Of a DNA stretch of 64,000 nt, positions 17,473 through 24,850 are shown one piece after another; the first letter of the stretch is position 1, and the number at the start of each line of letters is the position of its first letter. The notes under the pieces were generated by a model. It saw only the letters and a list, made by a program, of their open reading frames with translations, was not told the DNA's origin and did no database searches. This stretch comes from Nonomuraea wenchangensis. Its GTDB lineage: Bacteria; Actinomycetota; Actinomycetes; Streptosporangiales; Streptosporangiaceae. Position numbers and translations under genes: made by a program. The stretch lies in NCBI RefSeq assembly GCF_900111685.1, contig NZ_FOHX01000001.1:845209-909208 (forward strand). The letters are read 5' to 3'.

Positions 17473-17897
17473 CCCGCCTGCCCCACCTGGGGAGCGGGCG
17501 CCTCGGGGGCGACCACCTGCTCGGTGTCGACGTGCCCGAGCTCCGGCCGCGGGGCGAGCGGCGAGAGGTGGAACACCACCCGCGCCCGCTCGGCGCCGGT
17601 GTTGACCAGGCGGTGGCGCACCCCGATGGGCACGATCAGCGAGTCGCCCGGCGCCAGCGGCATCGGCTCGCCGTCGAGCGACATCTCCAGCGTTCCCGAC
17701 ACGACGTGCAGGAACTCCTCGGAGTACGGGTGGTAGTGCTCGGTGACGTACTCCCCCGCCTCCAGGAACAGCACGCCGCCGAAGCCCGAGGTGGTGCCGG
17801 CCGTCTTGGGGCTGAGGGTCACCCGGATGTCCCCGCCCCGCCTGCGGTTGGGGATCGCCTCGTCGACGTTGACCTTCACGGGCCGCCTGGTGCTCAC
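17469..17897 (-). CDS. Cupin-domain protein of aromatic polyketide clusters
   Basis: 142 residues forming a single cupin barrel. Metal-site motif 1 is [12 protein letters not shown] (two His and a Glu), motif 2 is [10 protein letters not shown] with the last His. Small cupins of this kind sit directly ahead of KS-alpha in spore-pigment (WhiE) and pentangular polyphenol clusters, where they assist cyclisation or oxidation; exact chemistry is unsettled. GTG start at 17897 overlaps the cyclase stop by four bases, and its own stop overlaps the KS-alpha start by four bases, so the three genes are one translational unit. Confidence 0.88.
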   Translation of the reverse strand: MSTRRPVKVNVDEAIPNRRRGGDIRVTLSPKTAGTTSGFGGVLFLEAGEYVTEHYHPYSEEFLHVVSGTLEMSLDGEPMPLAPGDSLIVPIGVRHRLVNTGAERARVVFHLSPLAPRPELGHVDTEQVVAPEAPAPQVGQAG

Positions 17898-18229
17898 ATC
17901 GTCCTCCCGTCCCGGCTGGTCCAGACGTAGAACGGCGAGGCCATCGCGTCCTTGGGCTCCTTCCAGGCGGGGTCGTACGGCGCGACGAACTCGGTCAGCC
18001 TGGTGTTGACGTCCTGGTAGAGCGGGTGGCTGCGGACCCGGTAGAGGTTCGGGGAGATGTCCTGGTCGGCCTCCACCAGGTGGAAGTAGAGGTCGTGGAA
18101 CCGGAAGAGGGTCCGCCGGGACACGCCCACCATGTGCGGCAGGTCCGAGGCGTCCGACGCGGCGAACACGTCGGCGATCTGATCGGTGTCCTTCGTCCTC
18201 AGCTTCGCGACGATCAGGGTGCGGTGCAC
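17894..18229 (-). CDS. TcmI-family aromatic polyketide cyclase
   Basis: 111 residues, a ferredoxin-like alpha/beta barrel protein of the PF04673 (TcmI, WhiE-ORFVII) family, with the typical start HRTLIVAKL and conserved [14 protein letters not shown] and [12 protein letters not shown] stretches and a C-terminal SPFYVW. These enzymes catalyse a late ring closure in tetracenomycin-like and pentangular polyketides. The start is GTG with GGAGG five bases upstream. First gene of the coupled cyclase-cupin-KS-alpha operon. Its presence points to a multi-ring aromatic product. Confidence 0.92.
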   Translation of the reverse strand: MHRTLIVAKLRTKDTDQIADVFAASDASDLPHMVGVSRRTLFRFHDLYFHLVEADQDISPNLYRVRSHPLYQDVNTRLTEFVAPYDPAWKEPKDAMASPFYVWTSRDGRTM

Positions 18230-18282
18230 GTCTGCCTCCAGCGAAAGGGGGTCGCCACTGACCCGCTCACGCTCGCCCGCGG

Positions 18283-18300
18283 CACTGGAAGCAGGCTCGA
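18283..18300 (-). promoter_or_regulatory. Candidate SARP box upstream of cyclase-cupin-KS operon
   Basis: Minus-strand TTCGAGCC ends at 18294 and is followed after four bases by TCCAGTG (18289-18283), an 11-bp repeat period. It is the same TTCGAGCC core seen before the amidotransferase gene. It lies in the 84-base gap between the ketoreductase stop and the cyclase start. Confidence 0.45.
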
Positions 18301-18313
18301 ATCGCGCTGGGCG

Positions 18314-19009
18314 TCACCACGGCACGGGCCGCGTGCCGCGCAGCAGCGTCCCCGTCGGCCCGTCGTCGGGGAGCGTCGCGGCGTGGGCGACGTCGAGCGC
18401 GGCCTCGGCCGCGGTGCGCGGCGCCGTCGGCATCATCCTGGTGCGGGTCTGGCCGGGGTTGACGGCGTTCACCAGCACCCCGTCGGCGGCGGTGCGCGCG
18501 GCGAGCATGGTGGTCAGCCCGTTGAGCGCCACCTTGGACACCGAGTAGGCGGGCGTGCCGGCGGCCAGGCCGATGCTGAAGGTGCCGATGCCGCTGGAGA
18601 CGAACACGACCCTGCCCCAGCCGCGGCTCACCATGCCGGGCACGAACGCCTGCGCCACCCGCCACGCCCCCAGCAGGTTGACCGCCAGCGTGCGCTCGAC
18701 CACGTCCAGCGGCACGGTAAGCGGATCGGTGCCCGCGTCGAGCAGCACACCCGCGTTGGAGACCAGCACGTCGACGGCCCCGATCCGCCGGGCGGCGTCC
18801 CGCACCCCGCCGGCGTCGGTCACGTCCAGCGCCTCCCCGACGACCTCGCCGCCCATCCCCTCGCTGATCTCGCGGGCGGCGGCGGCCGCGTCGCGCGCGG
18901 ACCTCGCGGTGACGATCACCCGCAGGCCGCGGCGGTGCAACTCCTCCGCGACGGCGCGGCCGATGCCCCGGTTGGCCCCGGTGATCAGTGCGGTGCGCTT
19001 GTCTCCCAC
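18314..19009 (-). CDS. Short-chain dehydrogenase/ketoreductase
   Basis: 231 residues, classical SDR. NADP-binding TGANRGIG near residues 10-17, NAG in VLVSNAGV, catalytic Ser in VSSGIG and Tyr/Lys in YSVSKVAL, followed by NPGQTRT. GTG start with GGGAGAGG upstream. Shorter and more carbonyl-reductase-like than the C9 ketoreductase ActIII, so it may reduce a later quinone or ketone rather than the nascent chain. Transcribed leftward ahead of the cyclase and divergent from the second O-methyltransferase, sharing a 204-base region dense in TCGAG motifs. Confidence 0.9.
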   Translation of the reverse strand: MGDKRTALITGANRGIGRAVAEELHRRGLRVIVTARSARDAAAAAREISEGMGGEVVGEALDVTDAGGVRDAARRIGAVDVLVSNAGVLLDAGTDPLTVPLDVVERTLAVNLLGAWRVAQAFVPGMVSRGWGRVVFVSSGIGTFSIGLAAGTPAYSVSKVALNGLTTMLAARTAADGVLVNAVNPGQTRTRMMPTAPRTAAEAALDVAHAATLPDDGPTGTLLRGTRPVPW

Positions 19010-19033
19010 GGTGCCTCTCCCGCCGTCGTCGTG

Positions 19034-19145
19034 TCGAGACCGCCGCGAGCCTCCCAGAACGGGCTCGACCCGCGCTGGTGCCCGGCTCGCGCGGGGCGGC
19101 GGGGACGCGGTTGAGGTGTCGTCGAGCCGGGTTCGAGATCGAGCG
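19034..19145. promoter_or_regulatory. Divergent control region with several TCGAG heptads
   Basis: On the plus strand TCGAGCC (19122), TCGAGAT (19133) and TCGAGCG (19139) occur; the first two have the 11-bp SARP period, and a CAGGCT -10-like hexamer follows the second by eight bases, pointing at the methyltransferase gene. On the minus strand TCGAGCC (19068-19062) with an 11-bp follower CTGGGAG points at the ketoreductase gene; TCGAGAC is at 19034. This is the clearest candidate SARP target in the window. Confidence 0.6.
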
Positions 19146-19213
19146 ATCAGGCTGGCGGCTGGTCACGGAGGAACCGCCCCGCGCACCGGATCGGCAGGAA
19201 GGACGCGTACACG

Positions 19214-20254
19214 ATGACGACGACGAAGGACATGGCCGACGCCGGGACCCGGATGAGCCCCCGGCCCCTGATCGAGCTGGGCGTCTCGTTCTGGTCGGCG
19301 AAGGCCCTGCTCACCGCGGTCGAGATCGGGCTGTTCACCGAGCTGGCCCGCGGACCGGCGAGCGAGCGGGAGCTCAGCGAGCGGCTGGACCTGCACCCGC
19401 GCGCCGCGCGGGACTTCCTCGACGCCCTGGTCGCGCTGGACGTCCTGGAGCGCACGGACGACGTCTACCGCAACACCCCGGCCGCCGCCGCCTACCTGGA
19501 CGAGGGCAAGGACACCTATCTCGGCGGGTGGATGCGGCAGGCGAGCAGGCACCTGTTCCGGGCGTGGGGCGGTCTCACCGAGAGCCTGCGCAGCGGGAAG
19601 CCGTTCATCGGCTGGGACAGCGCGGACTACTTCCAGCGGCTCTACGAGGACGAGGAGGAGCGGCAGCGCTTCATCGCGGCCATGGACGCCATGACGAACC
19701 ACATCGCGGGCGAGCTGGCCGTCGGCCTGGACTGGAGCGGCTACGGCACGGTGGTGGACGTCGGCGGCGCCCGCGGCAACCTCATCGGGCACCTCGCCCA
19801 GGCGCATCCGCATCTCCGCGGCACGGTGTTCGACCTGCCGGAGCTCGACCGGCTGTTCGCCGAGCACATGGCCAAGCTGGGCACCGGCGACCGGATCGCC
19901 TTCGTGAGCGGCGACTTCTTCGCCGACCCGCTGCCGGAGGCCGACGTGCTGATCTTCGGCCACATCCTGCACGACTGGGACGACGAGCAGCGCAGGCGGC
20001 TGATCGCGCACGCCTACCCCTTCGTACGGCCGGGAGGATGCGTCGTCATCTACGACCGCATGATCGACGACGAGCGCCGGGAGAAGGCCGTCAGCCTGCT
20101 CGGCTGCCTCAACCTGCTGCTGGTCACGCCGGGCGGCTCGGAGTACACGGTCGGGGAGTGCCGGGCGTACGCGCGTGACGCGGGCTTCGCCCGCACCTCC
20201 ACCATGCCGCTGTTCGACGGGCTGGAGACGGCGGTCATCGGGTGGAAGGAGTAG
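19214..20254 (+). CDS. SAM-dependent O-methyltransferase (PF00891)
   Basis: 346 residues. N-terminal dimerisation/winged-helix half, then a SAM fold with VVDVGGARGN (180-189). Unlike the paralogue at 1713-2741 the catalytic base is kept: GHILHDWDDE with His253. ATG 19214 has GGAAGGA about ten bases upstream. Likely O-methylates a phenolic hydroxyl of the aromatic core or aryl side unit. It stands alone between the divergent TCGAG-rich promoter and a strong terminator shared with the MFS gene. Confidence 0.92.
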   Translation: MTTTKDMADAGTRMSPRPLIELGVSFWSAKALLTAVEIGLFTELARGPASERELSERLDLHPRAARDFLDALVALDVLERTDDVYRNTPAAAAYLDEGKDTYLGGWMRQASRHLFRAWGGLTESLRSGKPFIGWDSADYFQRLYEDEEERQRFIAAMDAMTNHIAGELAVGLDWSGYGTVVDVGGARGNLIGHLAQAHPHLRGTVFDLPELDRLFAEHMAKLGTGDRIAFVSGDFFADPLPEADVLIFGHILHDWDDEQRRRLIAHAYPFVRPGGCVVIYDRMIDDERREKAVSLLGCLNLLLVTPGGSEYTVGECRAYARDAGFARTSTMPLFDGLETAVIGWKE

Positions 20255-20275
20255 GCCGGGCCGCCCCCGCGCAGC

Positions 20276-20308
20276 ACGAAGGGCCGCGAGAGGGTCGCGG
20301 CCCTTCGT
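20276..20308. terminator. Bidirectional terminator between methyltransferase and MFS genes
   Basis: Perfect 14-bp stem (ACGAAGGGCCGCGA and its complement) with a 5-base loop, placed between two convergent stop codons 80 bases apart. Serves both genes. Confidence 0.8.
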
Positions 20309-20334
20309 CGTCGGGCGGTGCGCGGACGGCGGGA

Positions 20335-21777
20335 TCAGGTGGTGGGCTGGGCCTGCTCCTGCGTCACGGGGTCGCGCTGCTGGGGCGGCAGCAGGAACCC
20401 CAGCGCCGCCGAGACGAGCAGCAGCGCGGCCACGCAGACCAGGGCGATGATCGCCGCGTCGGCGGGCGGGCCGGAGTCCAGCAGCGAGAAGAAGACGGTG
20501 CCGATGACCGCGATCCCCAGCGCGGTGCCGATCTGGATCGTGGTGTTGATGACGCCCGACGCGGCTCCGGCATCGGTCCAGTGGACGTGCGCCAGCACGA
20601 CGGTGATCAGCGTCGTGGCGACGGCGGCCATGCCGAGGCCCGCGACGAAGAGCCCCGGGATGAGCTGCCACTGCCCCACCTCGGTGCCGCCGAGCCGGAC
20701 CGCCCCGGCCACCATCCCGATGCCGACCGCCATGACCAGGGGGCCGACGATGACGACGCGGCGGCCGAGCTTGGGCGCGAGCTGGGTCGCGGCGCCGGAG
20801 CCGAAGACGACGCCGACGGCGAAGACCAGCAGGGTCAGCGCGGTGCGCAGCGGGGTCCAGCGGGCGAAGTCCTGGAGGAAGATGGTCATGACGAACCCGT
20901 AGGCCGGGCCGCAGAAGAAGAACACCGCGACGGCGAGGCCGCCGCTGACCGCGCGGCTGCGGAACAGCGCGGGGTTGATCAGCGGGTCGGCGCCGCGCCC
21001 GACCGCCGCGCGCTCCCTCCAGAGGAACACCGCGAAGACCAGGATCGCGGCGACCGGCAGGGCGAGGATCCACACGGGCCAGCCCAGCGCCTGCCCCTCG
21101 ATCAGCGGGTAGAACAGCGCGGCGAGGGCGACGGTGGCGATGAGCAGGCCGAGGACGTCGAACTTCCGCGCGGCCTCGGTCTGGGACTCGCGCGCCAGCG
21201 CGGCCACGCCGGCCAGGCAGACGAGCCCGAACGGCACGTTGATGAAGAAGATCGTCCGCCAGCCCCAGCCGAAGAGGTCGGCGTTGAGCAGCAGTCCGCC
21301 GAGCAGCGGCCCGCTGACGCCGCCGACGGCGAAGGTCATGCCGAACACGCCGATGGCCTTGGGCCGTTCCTCGTCGGAGAACTCCGTCTGGATGAAGGGC
21401 AGGACCTGCGGGATCATCAGCGCCGCCGCGGCGCCCTGCACGAGGCGGGAGACGACCAGCATGGCCGGGGACACCGAGGCGCCCGCCGCGACCGACGCGA
21501 GGATGAAGACGACGAGGCCGGTCAGGAGGACGCGCTTGCGGCCGTACCGGTCGCCGAGCCGGCCGCCGGTGATCAGCAGCGTGGCGAAGGCGAGGGTGTA
21601 GCCGGCCGCGGTCCATTCCAGGACGGTCTCGCTCGCGCCGAGGTCGTGCTGGAGGGAGGGCAGCGCGATGAGGACGACCGTCGCGTCGAGCAGGTCCATG
21701 AAGACCGCGATGAGGATCATGACGAGGGCGGGCCACCGTTGGGGGTGGAGGCTCACCGCTCCGGTGCTTTCGTGCAT
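20335..21777 (-). CDS. MFS drug exporter, DHA2 (14-TMS) family
   Basis: 480 residues and about fourteen hydrophobic helices. Motif A GGRLGDRYGRKR after helix 2, motif D1-like DLLDATVVLIALP in helix 1 and RLVQGAAAALMIP in helix 4 are those of EmrB/QacA-type drug:proton antiporters. ATG at 21777 (MHESTG) is chosen with GGAG eight bases before it; a longer in-frame form runs into the promoter. Divergent from a TetR gene, the usual arrangement for a ligand-induced efflux pump. Inferred role: export of and self-resistance to the cluster product. Confidence 0.92.
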   Translation of the reverse strand: MHESTGAVSLHPQRWPALVMILIAVFMDLLDATVVLIALPSLQHDLGASETVLEWTAAGYTLAFATLLITGGRLGDRYGRKRVLLTGLVVFILASVAAGASVSPAMLVVSRLVQGAAAALMIPQVLPFIQTEFSDEERPKAIGVFGMTFAVGGVSGPLLGGLLLNADLFGWGWRTIFFINVPFGLVCLAGVAALARESQTEAARKFDVLGLLIATVALAALFYPLIEGQALGWPVWILALPVAAILVFAVFLWRERAAVGRGADPLINPALFRSRAVSGGLAVAVFFFCGPAYGFVMTIFLQDFARWTPLRTALTLLVFAVGVVFGSGAATQLAPKLGRRVVIVGPLVMAVGIGMVAGAVRLGGTEVGQWQLIPGLFVAGLGMAAVATTLITVVLAHVHWTDAGAASGVINTTIQIGTALGIAVIGTVFFSLLDSGPPADAAIIALVCVAALLLVSAALGFLLPPQQRDPVTQEQAQPTT

Positions 21778-21792
21778 CTGAACGCTCCAGAG

Positions 21793-21858
21793 GGGAATCG
21801 TGGCTCCCTCCGAGGGAATCACCGATGGGATGAATCTGTCAACCAAAAGATAATTCCC
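21793..21858. promoter_or_regulatory. MFS/TetR divergent operator-promoter region
   Basis: GGGAATC occurs at 21793-21799 and 21814-21820 (21-bp period), and an inverted ATTCCC lies at 21853-21858. Minus-strand TTGACA at 21842-21837 is a good -35 for the exporter. The repeated GGGAAT elements are candidates for the TetR operator. Sequence support only. Confidence 0.4.
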
Positions 21859-21876
21859 GTGTTTCCGGCCGGTCGC

Positions 21877-21882
21877 TAGGCT
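21877..21882 (+). promoter_or_regulatory. -10 element giving a leaderless TetR mRNA
   Basis: TAGGCT ends six bases before the TetR ATG, and no ribosome binding site is visible, so transcription probably starts at or next to the A of the start codon. Leaderless transcripts are common in actinomycetes. Confidence 0.45.
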
Positions 21883-21888
21883 GGATCC

Positions 21889-22590
21889 ATGTCGACCGCA
21901 CCCGGTTCCTCTGACACACCTCGACGGACTCGGCGTTCGCCTCAGCCGCAGGAGCGGCAGCGGGACGCGGAACGCACCAAAGCCCGGATCCTGGAGGCGG
22001 CGATCGTCGAGGTGTCCGCGGTGGGACCGGCGCAGGTGCGGGTCGCCGCCATCGCCGCGCGGGCCGGCGTCAACAAGCAGCTCATCTCCTACTACTTCGG
22101 CGGCCGGGACGGGCTGCTGCGGGCGATCGGCGAGCGCTGGCGGGAGCAGAAGGTCGCCTTCCAGAGCGAGACCCGGTCACTGCCGGACGTCATCGCCGAC
22201 TACGTCGGGCAAGGCGCCGGCGACGCGGTCGCCACCCGCATCCTCGCCTGGGAGGGCCTGCACTACGACGGCCCCGAGCACGACCCCGACCGGGAGGGCC
22301 GGCGCGAGCAGGCCGCGCGCGACGTCGCCGAGCTGCGGCAGCGGCAGGAGCGCGGCGAACTGGCCGACGACCTCGACCCGGCCGTCGTGCTGCTCGCCAT
22401 GATCGGCGCCGGCGTCGCGCCCGTCCTGCTGCCCCACATGGCCAACGCCATCTGCGGCGCCGACGCGCAGTCACCCGAGTTCGTGGCCCACTACACCGAG
22501 CAGATGCGGCGGATCGCCCGCCGCCTCTCCGTGCTGGTGGCGGGCGCCGACGAGGAGGAGGGCGAGGGCCGCCGGGCGGCGTCGGGTTAA
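21889..22590 (+). CDS. TetR-family transcriptional regulator
   Basis: 233 residues. The N-terminal helix-turn-helix reads AIAARAGVNKQLISYYFGGRDGLL (split: recognition helix NKQLISYYF), about residues 48-75. The C-terminal ligand domain is not recognisable. Divergent from the DHA2 exporter, so it most likely represses it until the product or a precursor binds. Nine bases separate its stop from the next gene, suggesting co-transcription with the epimerase-like gene. Confidence 0.9.
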   Translation: MSTAPGSSDTPRRTRRSPQPQERQRDAERTKARILEAAIVEVSAVGPAQVRVAAIAARAGVNKQLISYYFGGRDGLLRAIGERWREQKVAFQSETRSLPDVIADYVGQGAGDAVATRILAWEGLHYDGPEHDPDREGRREQAARDVAELRQRQERGELADDLDPAVVLLAMIGAGVAPVLLPHMANAICGADAQSPEFVAHYTEQMRRIARRLSVLVAGADEEEGEGRRAASG

Positions 22591-22599
22591 GATCAACTG

Positions 22600-23613
22600 G
22601 TGACGGTTCACGGCCGAAGCGCCTTCATCATCGGCGGCACGGGCCAGATCGGCCGGGCCACCGCCGCCCGCCTCGCCGCGGCCGGCTACGCGGTCACCCT
22701 CGGTCAGCGCCGGCTCCGCCCGGACGCCGCCGCGCCGCCTGGAGCGCGGTCCGTCCAGATCGACCGGGCCGACACCGAGGCGCTGCTCGCCGCCCTCGAC
22801 GGTCACGACCTGGTCGTGGACACGGTCGCGTTCACCCCCTACCACGGCGCGCAGCTCGCCCGGCTGGCGGGCCGGATCGGCTCCCTGGTCGTCATCTCGT
22901 CGGGCGCGGTCTACCGGGCTCCCGGCCTGCCGGTGCCGATCCCCGAGACGTGGCCGACGGTCGAGCGCGAGGCCCACGACTACCCGGCAGGGAAGGCGGC
23001 GCTGGAACGCCTGCTGCTGGCCACGCCCGACCTGCCGGTCAGCGTCCTGCGGACGGGCGTGCTGCACGGCCCCTACGGCACATCGCTGGATCACTGGTCG
23101 TTCATCAAGCGGGCGCTGGACGGGCGGCCGCACGTCGTCATCGCCCAGGACGGCCGGAGCCGGTTCCCCACGACGGCGGTCGCGAACGTCGCCGAGCTGA
23201 TCCGCCTGTGCGGCGAGCGGCCGGCGGCCCGGGTGCTCAACATCGCCGACGACCCGCTGACCGTCGCCGAGATCGCCGCCAGGACCTTCGCCGTCATGGG
23301 CCACGAGGCGGAGATCGTCACCTTCGCCGGCCCGTCGCGCCCCGACGGCCTGGGCTTCCATCCGTGGAACGTCCCGGAGCCCATCGTGTTCGACACCGCG
23401 CGGGCCCGCGCCGAGCTAGGCTACTCCCCCGCCGTCTCCTACGACGACGCGCTGCGCCAGGACGTCGAATGGGCCGTGCCCGCCGTACGCGCCGCCGAGG
23501 CCGCCGGGGGCGGCTGGCAGGACGTCTTCCCCGACCTGGTCGAGCGGCACGGCCCCGACGTCTGGTTCCCGTACGCGGCCGAGGACGCCTACCTCGCCGG
23601 CCCTACCAGATGA
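22600..23613 (+). CDS. NAD(P)-dependent epimerase/dehydratase-like (extended SDR)
   Basis: 337 residues from GTG 22600. Rossmann motif IGGTGQIGRATA (about 11-22), Ser in VVISSGAVY and Tyr-x3-Lys in DYPAGKAALE. Members act as nucleoside-sugar epimerases, dehydratases, or isoflavone-type reductases. The presence of NAD-binding and catalytic residues supports an active enzyme, but the substrate is unknown; no other deoxysugar genes are in the window. Its last 11 bases overlap the 3' end of the convergent P450 gene. Confidence 0.8.
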   Translation: MTVHGRSAFIIGGTGQIGRATAARLAAAGYAVTLGQRRLRPDAAAPPGARSVQIDRADTEALLAALDGHDLVVDTVAFTPYHGAQLARLAGRIGSLVVISSGAVYRAPGLPVPIPETWPTVEREAHDYPAGKAALERLLLATPDLPVSVLRTGVLHGPYGTSLDHWSFIKRALDGRPHVVIAQDGRSRFPTTAVANVAELIRLCGERPAARVLNIADDPLTVAEIAARTFAVMGHEAEIVTFAGPSRPDGLGFHPWNVPEPIVFDTARARAELGYSPAVSYDDALRQDVEWAVPAVRAAEAAGGGWQDVFPDLVERHGPDVWFPYAAEDAYLAGPTR

Positions 23614-24850
23614 CCGGCACCGCGTGCGGCCCGAAGAACGGGGCGTCGTGGGCGAACGGCACCTCCTCGAACGCGACCGCGAGGCGCAGCTCCGGCAGCC
23701 TGGCCACCAGCGTGCCGAGGGCGACCCGCAGCTCGGCGCGGGCCAGGTTCGCGCCGACGCACTGGTGCACCCCATGGCCGAACGCCAGATGGTGGTGGGC
23801 GGAGCGGCGGATGTCGAACGTGTCGGGGTGCTCGAACGCCCGCTCGTCCCGGTTCGCGGAGGCCGCCAGCACCGTCAGGCGGTCGCCGGCCCGGATCCGC
23901 GTCGCACCGACCTCCAGGTCCGCGGTCGCGACCCGGTCGAAGCTGACCCAGTCCTGCACCGAGTGGAAGCGCAGCAGCTCCTCGACGGCGCCCGGCAGCA
24001 GGCCGGGGTCGGCGCGCAGCGCGGCGAGCTGCTCCGGGTGCCGCAGCAGCGTGAGCACGCCCAGGGAGATCGTGTTCGCCGGCGAGTCGTAGCCGGCGAG
24101 CAGCATGAGGAAACCCATGTTGACCAGCTCGTCGGCGGTCAGCTCGCCGGTGGGCAGGTGCCGGGCGGCCAGCCGCCGGATGACGCCGTGGCGCGGCTCC
24201 CGTTCCGCGTCGCGGATCAGCTCGCGCAGGTAGCCGCGGACGTCCCTTGACGCCTCGGCCGCCACGCTCGGGTCCATGCTCGTCACCGACAACATCCGCA
24301 GCCGTGACTCGAAGAATCCGTGGTCGGCGGGCGGGACGCCGAACACCTCACAAAGGACGCGGGCCGGGACCCGGCGCGCGTACCCGGCGACGAGGTCGGC
24401 GGGCGGCCCGGCGGCCACCAGCTCGTCGATCGCCGCGCCGGCGATCCGCTGGATGGCCGGCCGCAGGGCGTTCATCGGGCGGACGCCGAGCTCCGGGATC
24501 AGCACCCGCCGGAACCGGGTGTGCTCCGGCGGGTCCAGGTCCACGAAGAAGCCGTCGTCGGGACGGTCGTCGTCGGGGCCGCGCGGCCGTTCCGGGCGGC
24601 CGGTGGCCGAGCTGATCCGCGGATCGCTGAGGAGCTGCCGCGCCTCGGCGTGGCGGGTGACCGCCCAGACCGGGGCGCCGTTGGGCAGGGCGGCCCGGAC
24701 GACGGGGGCGGCGGCCCGCATCCGCGCGTACGCGTCGGGCGGCGCGAGCGGACAGCTCCGCGCCATCGGGAACGCCGGCGTGTCGGCCGGGCCGCTCCGC
24801 GCGGTCGGGGACCCCGGCCTGTCGGCCGGGCCGGGGTCGGTGGCGCTCAC
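23603..24850 (-). CDS. Cytochrome P450 coupled to the iterative PKS
   Basis: 415 residues starting at GTG 24850, which overlaps the PKS stop by four bases (GTGA). I-helix LLAGYDSPANT, ExxR in EELLRF, heme loop FGHGVHQCVGANL. Translational coupling to the PKS suggests it oxidises the PKS product, i.e. the orsellinate-like aryl acid, perhaps while bound to an ACP. The first 25 residues are Pro/Ala/Gly-rich and unlike the family, so a start farther in (MARSCPLAPP) is possible. Confidence 0.9.
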   Translation of the reverse strand: MSATDPGPADRPGSPTARSGPADTPAFPMARSCPLAPPDAYARMRAAAPVVRAALPNGAPVWAVTRHAEARQLLSDPRISSATGRPERPRGPDDDRPDDGFFVDLDPPEHTRFRRVLIPELGVRPMNALRPAIQRIAGAAIDELVAAGPPADLVAGYARRVPARVLCEVFGVPPADHGFFESRLRMLSVTSMDPSVAAEASRDVRGYLRELIRDAEREPRHGVIRRLAARHLPTGELTADELVNMGFLMLLAGYDSPANTISLGVLTLLRHPEQLAALRADPGLLPGAVEELLRFHSVQDWVSFDRVATADLEVGATRIRAGDRLTVLAASANRDERAFEHPDTFDIRRSAHHHLAFGHGVHQCVGANLARAELRVALGTLVARLPELRLAVAFEEVPFAHDAPFFGPHAVPVIW

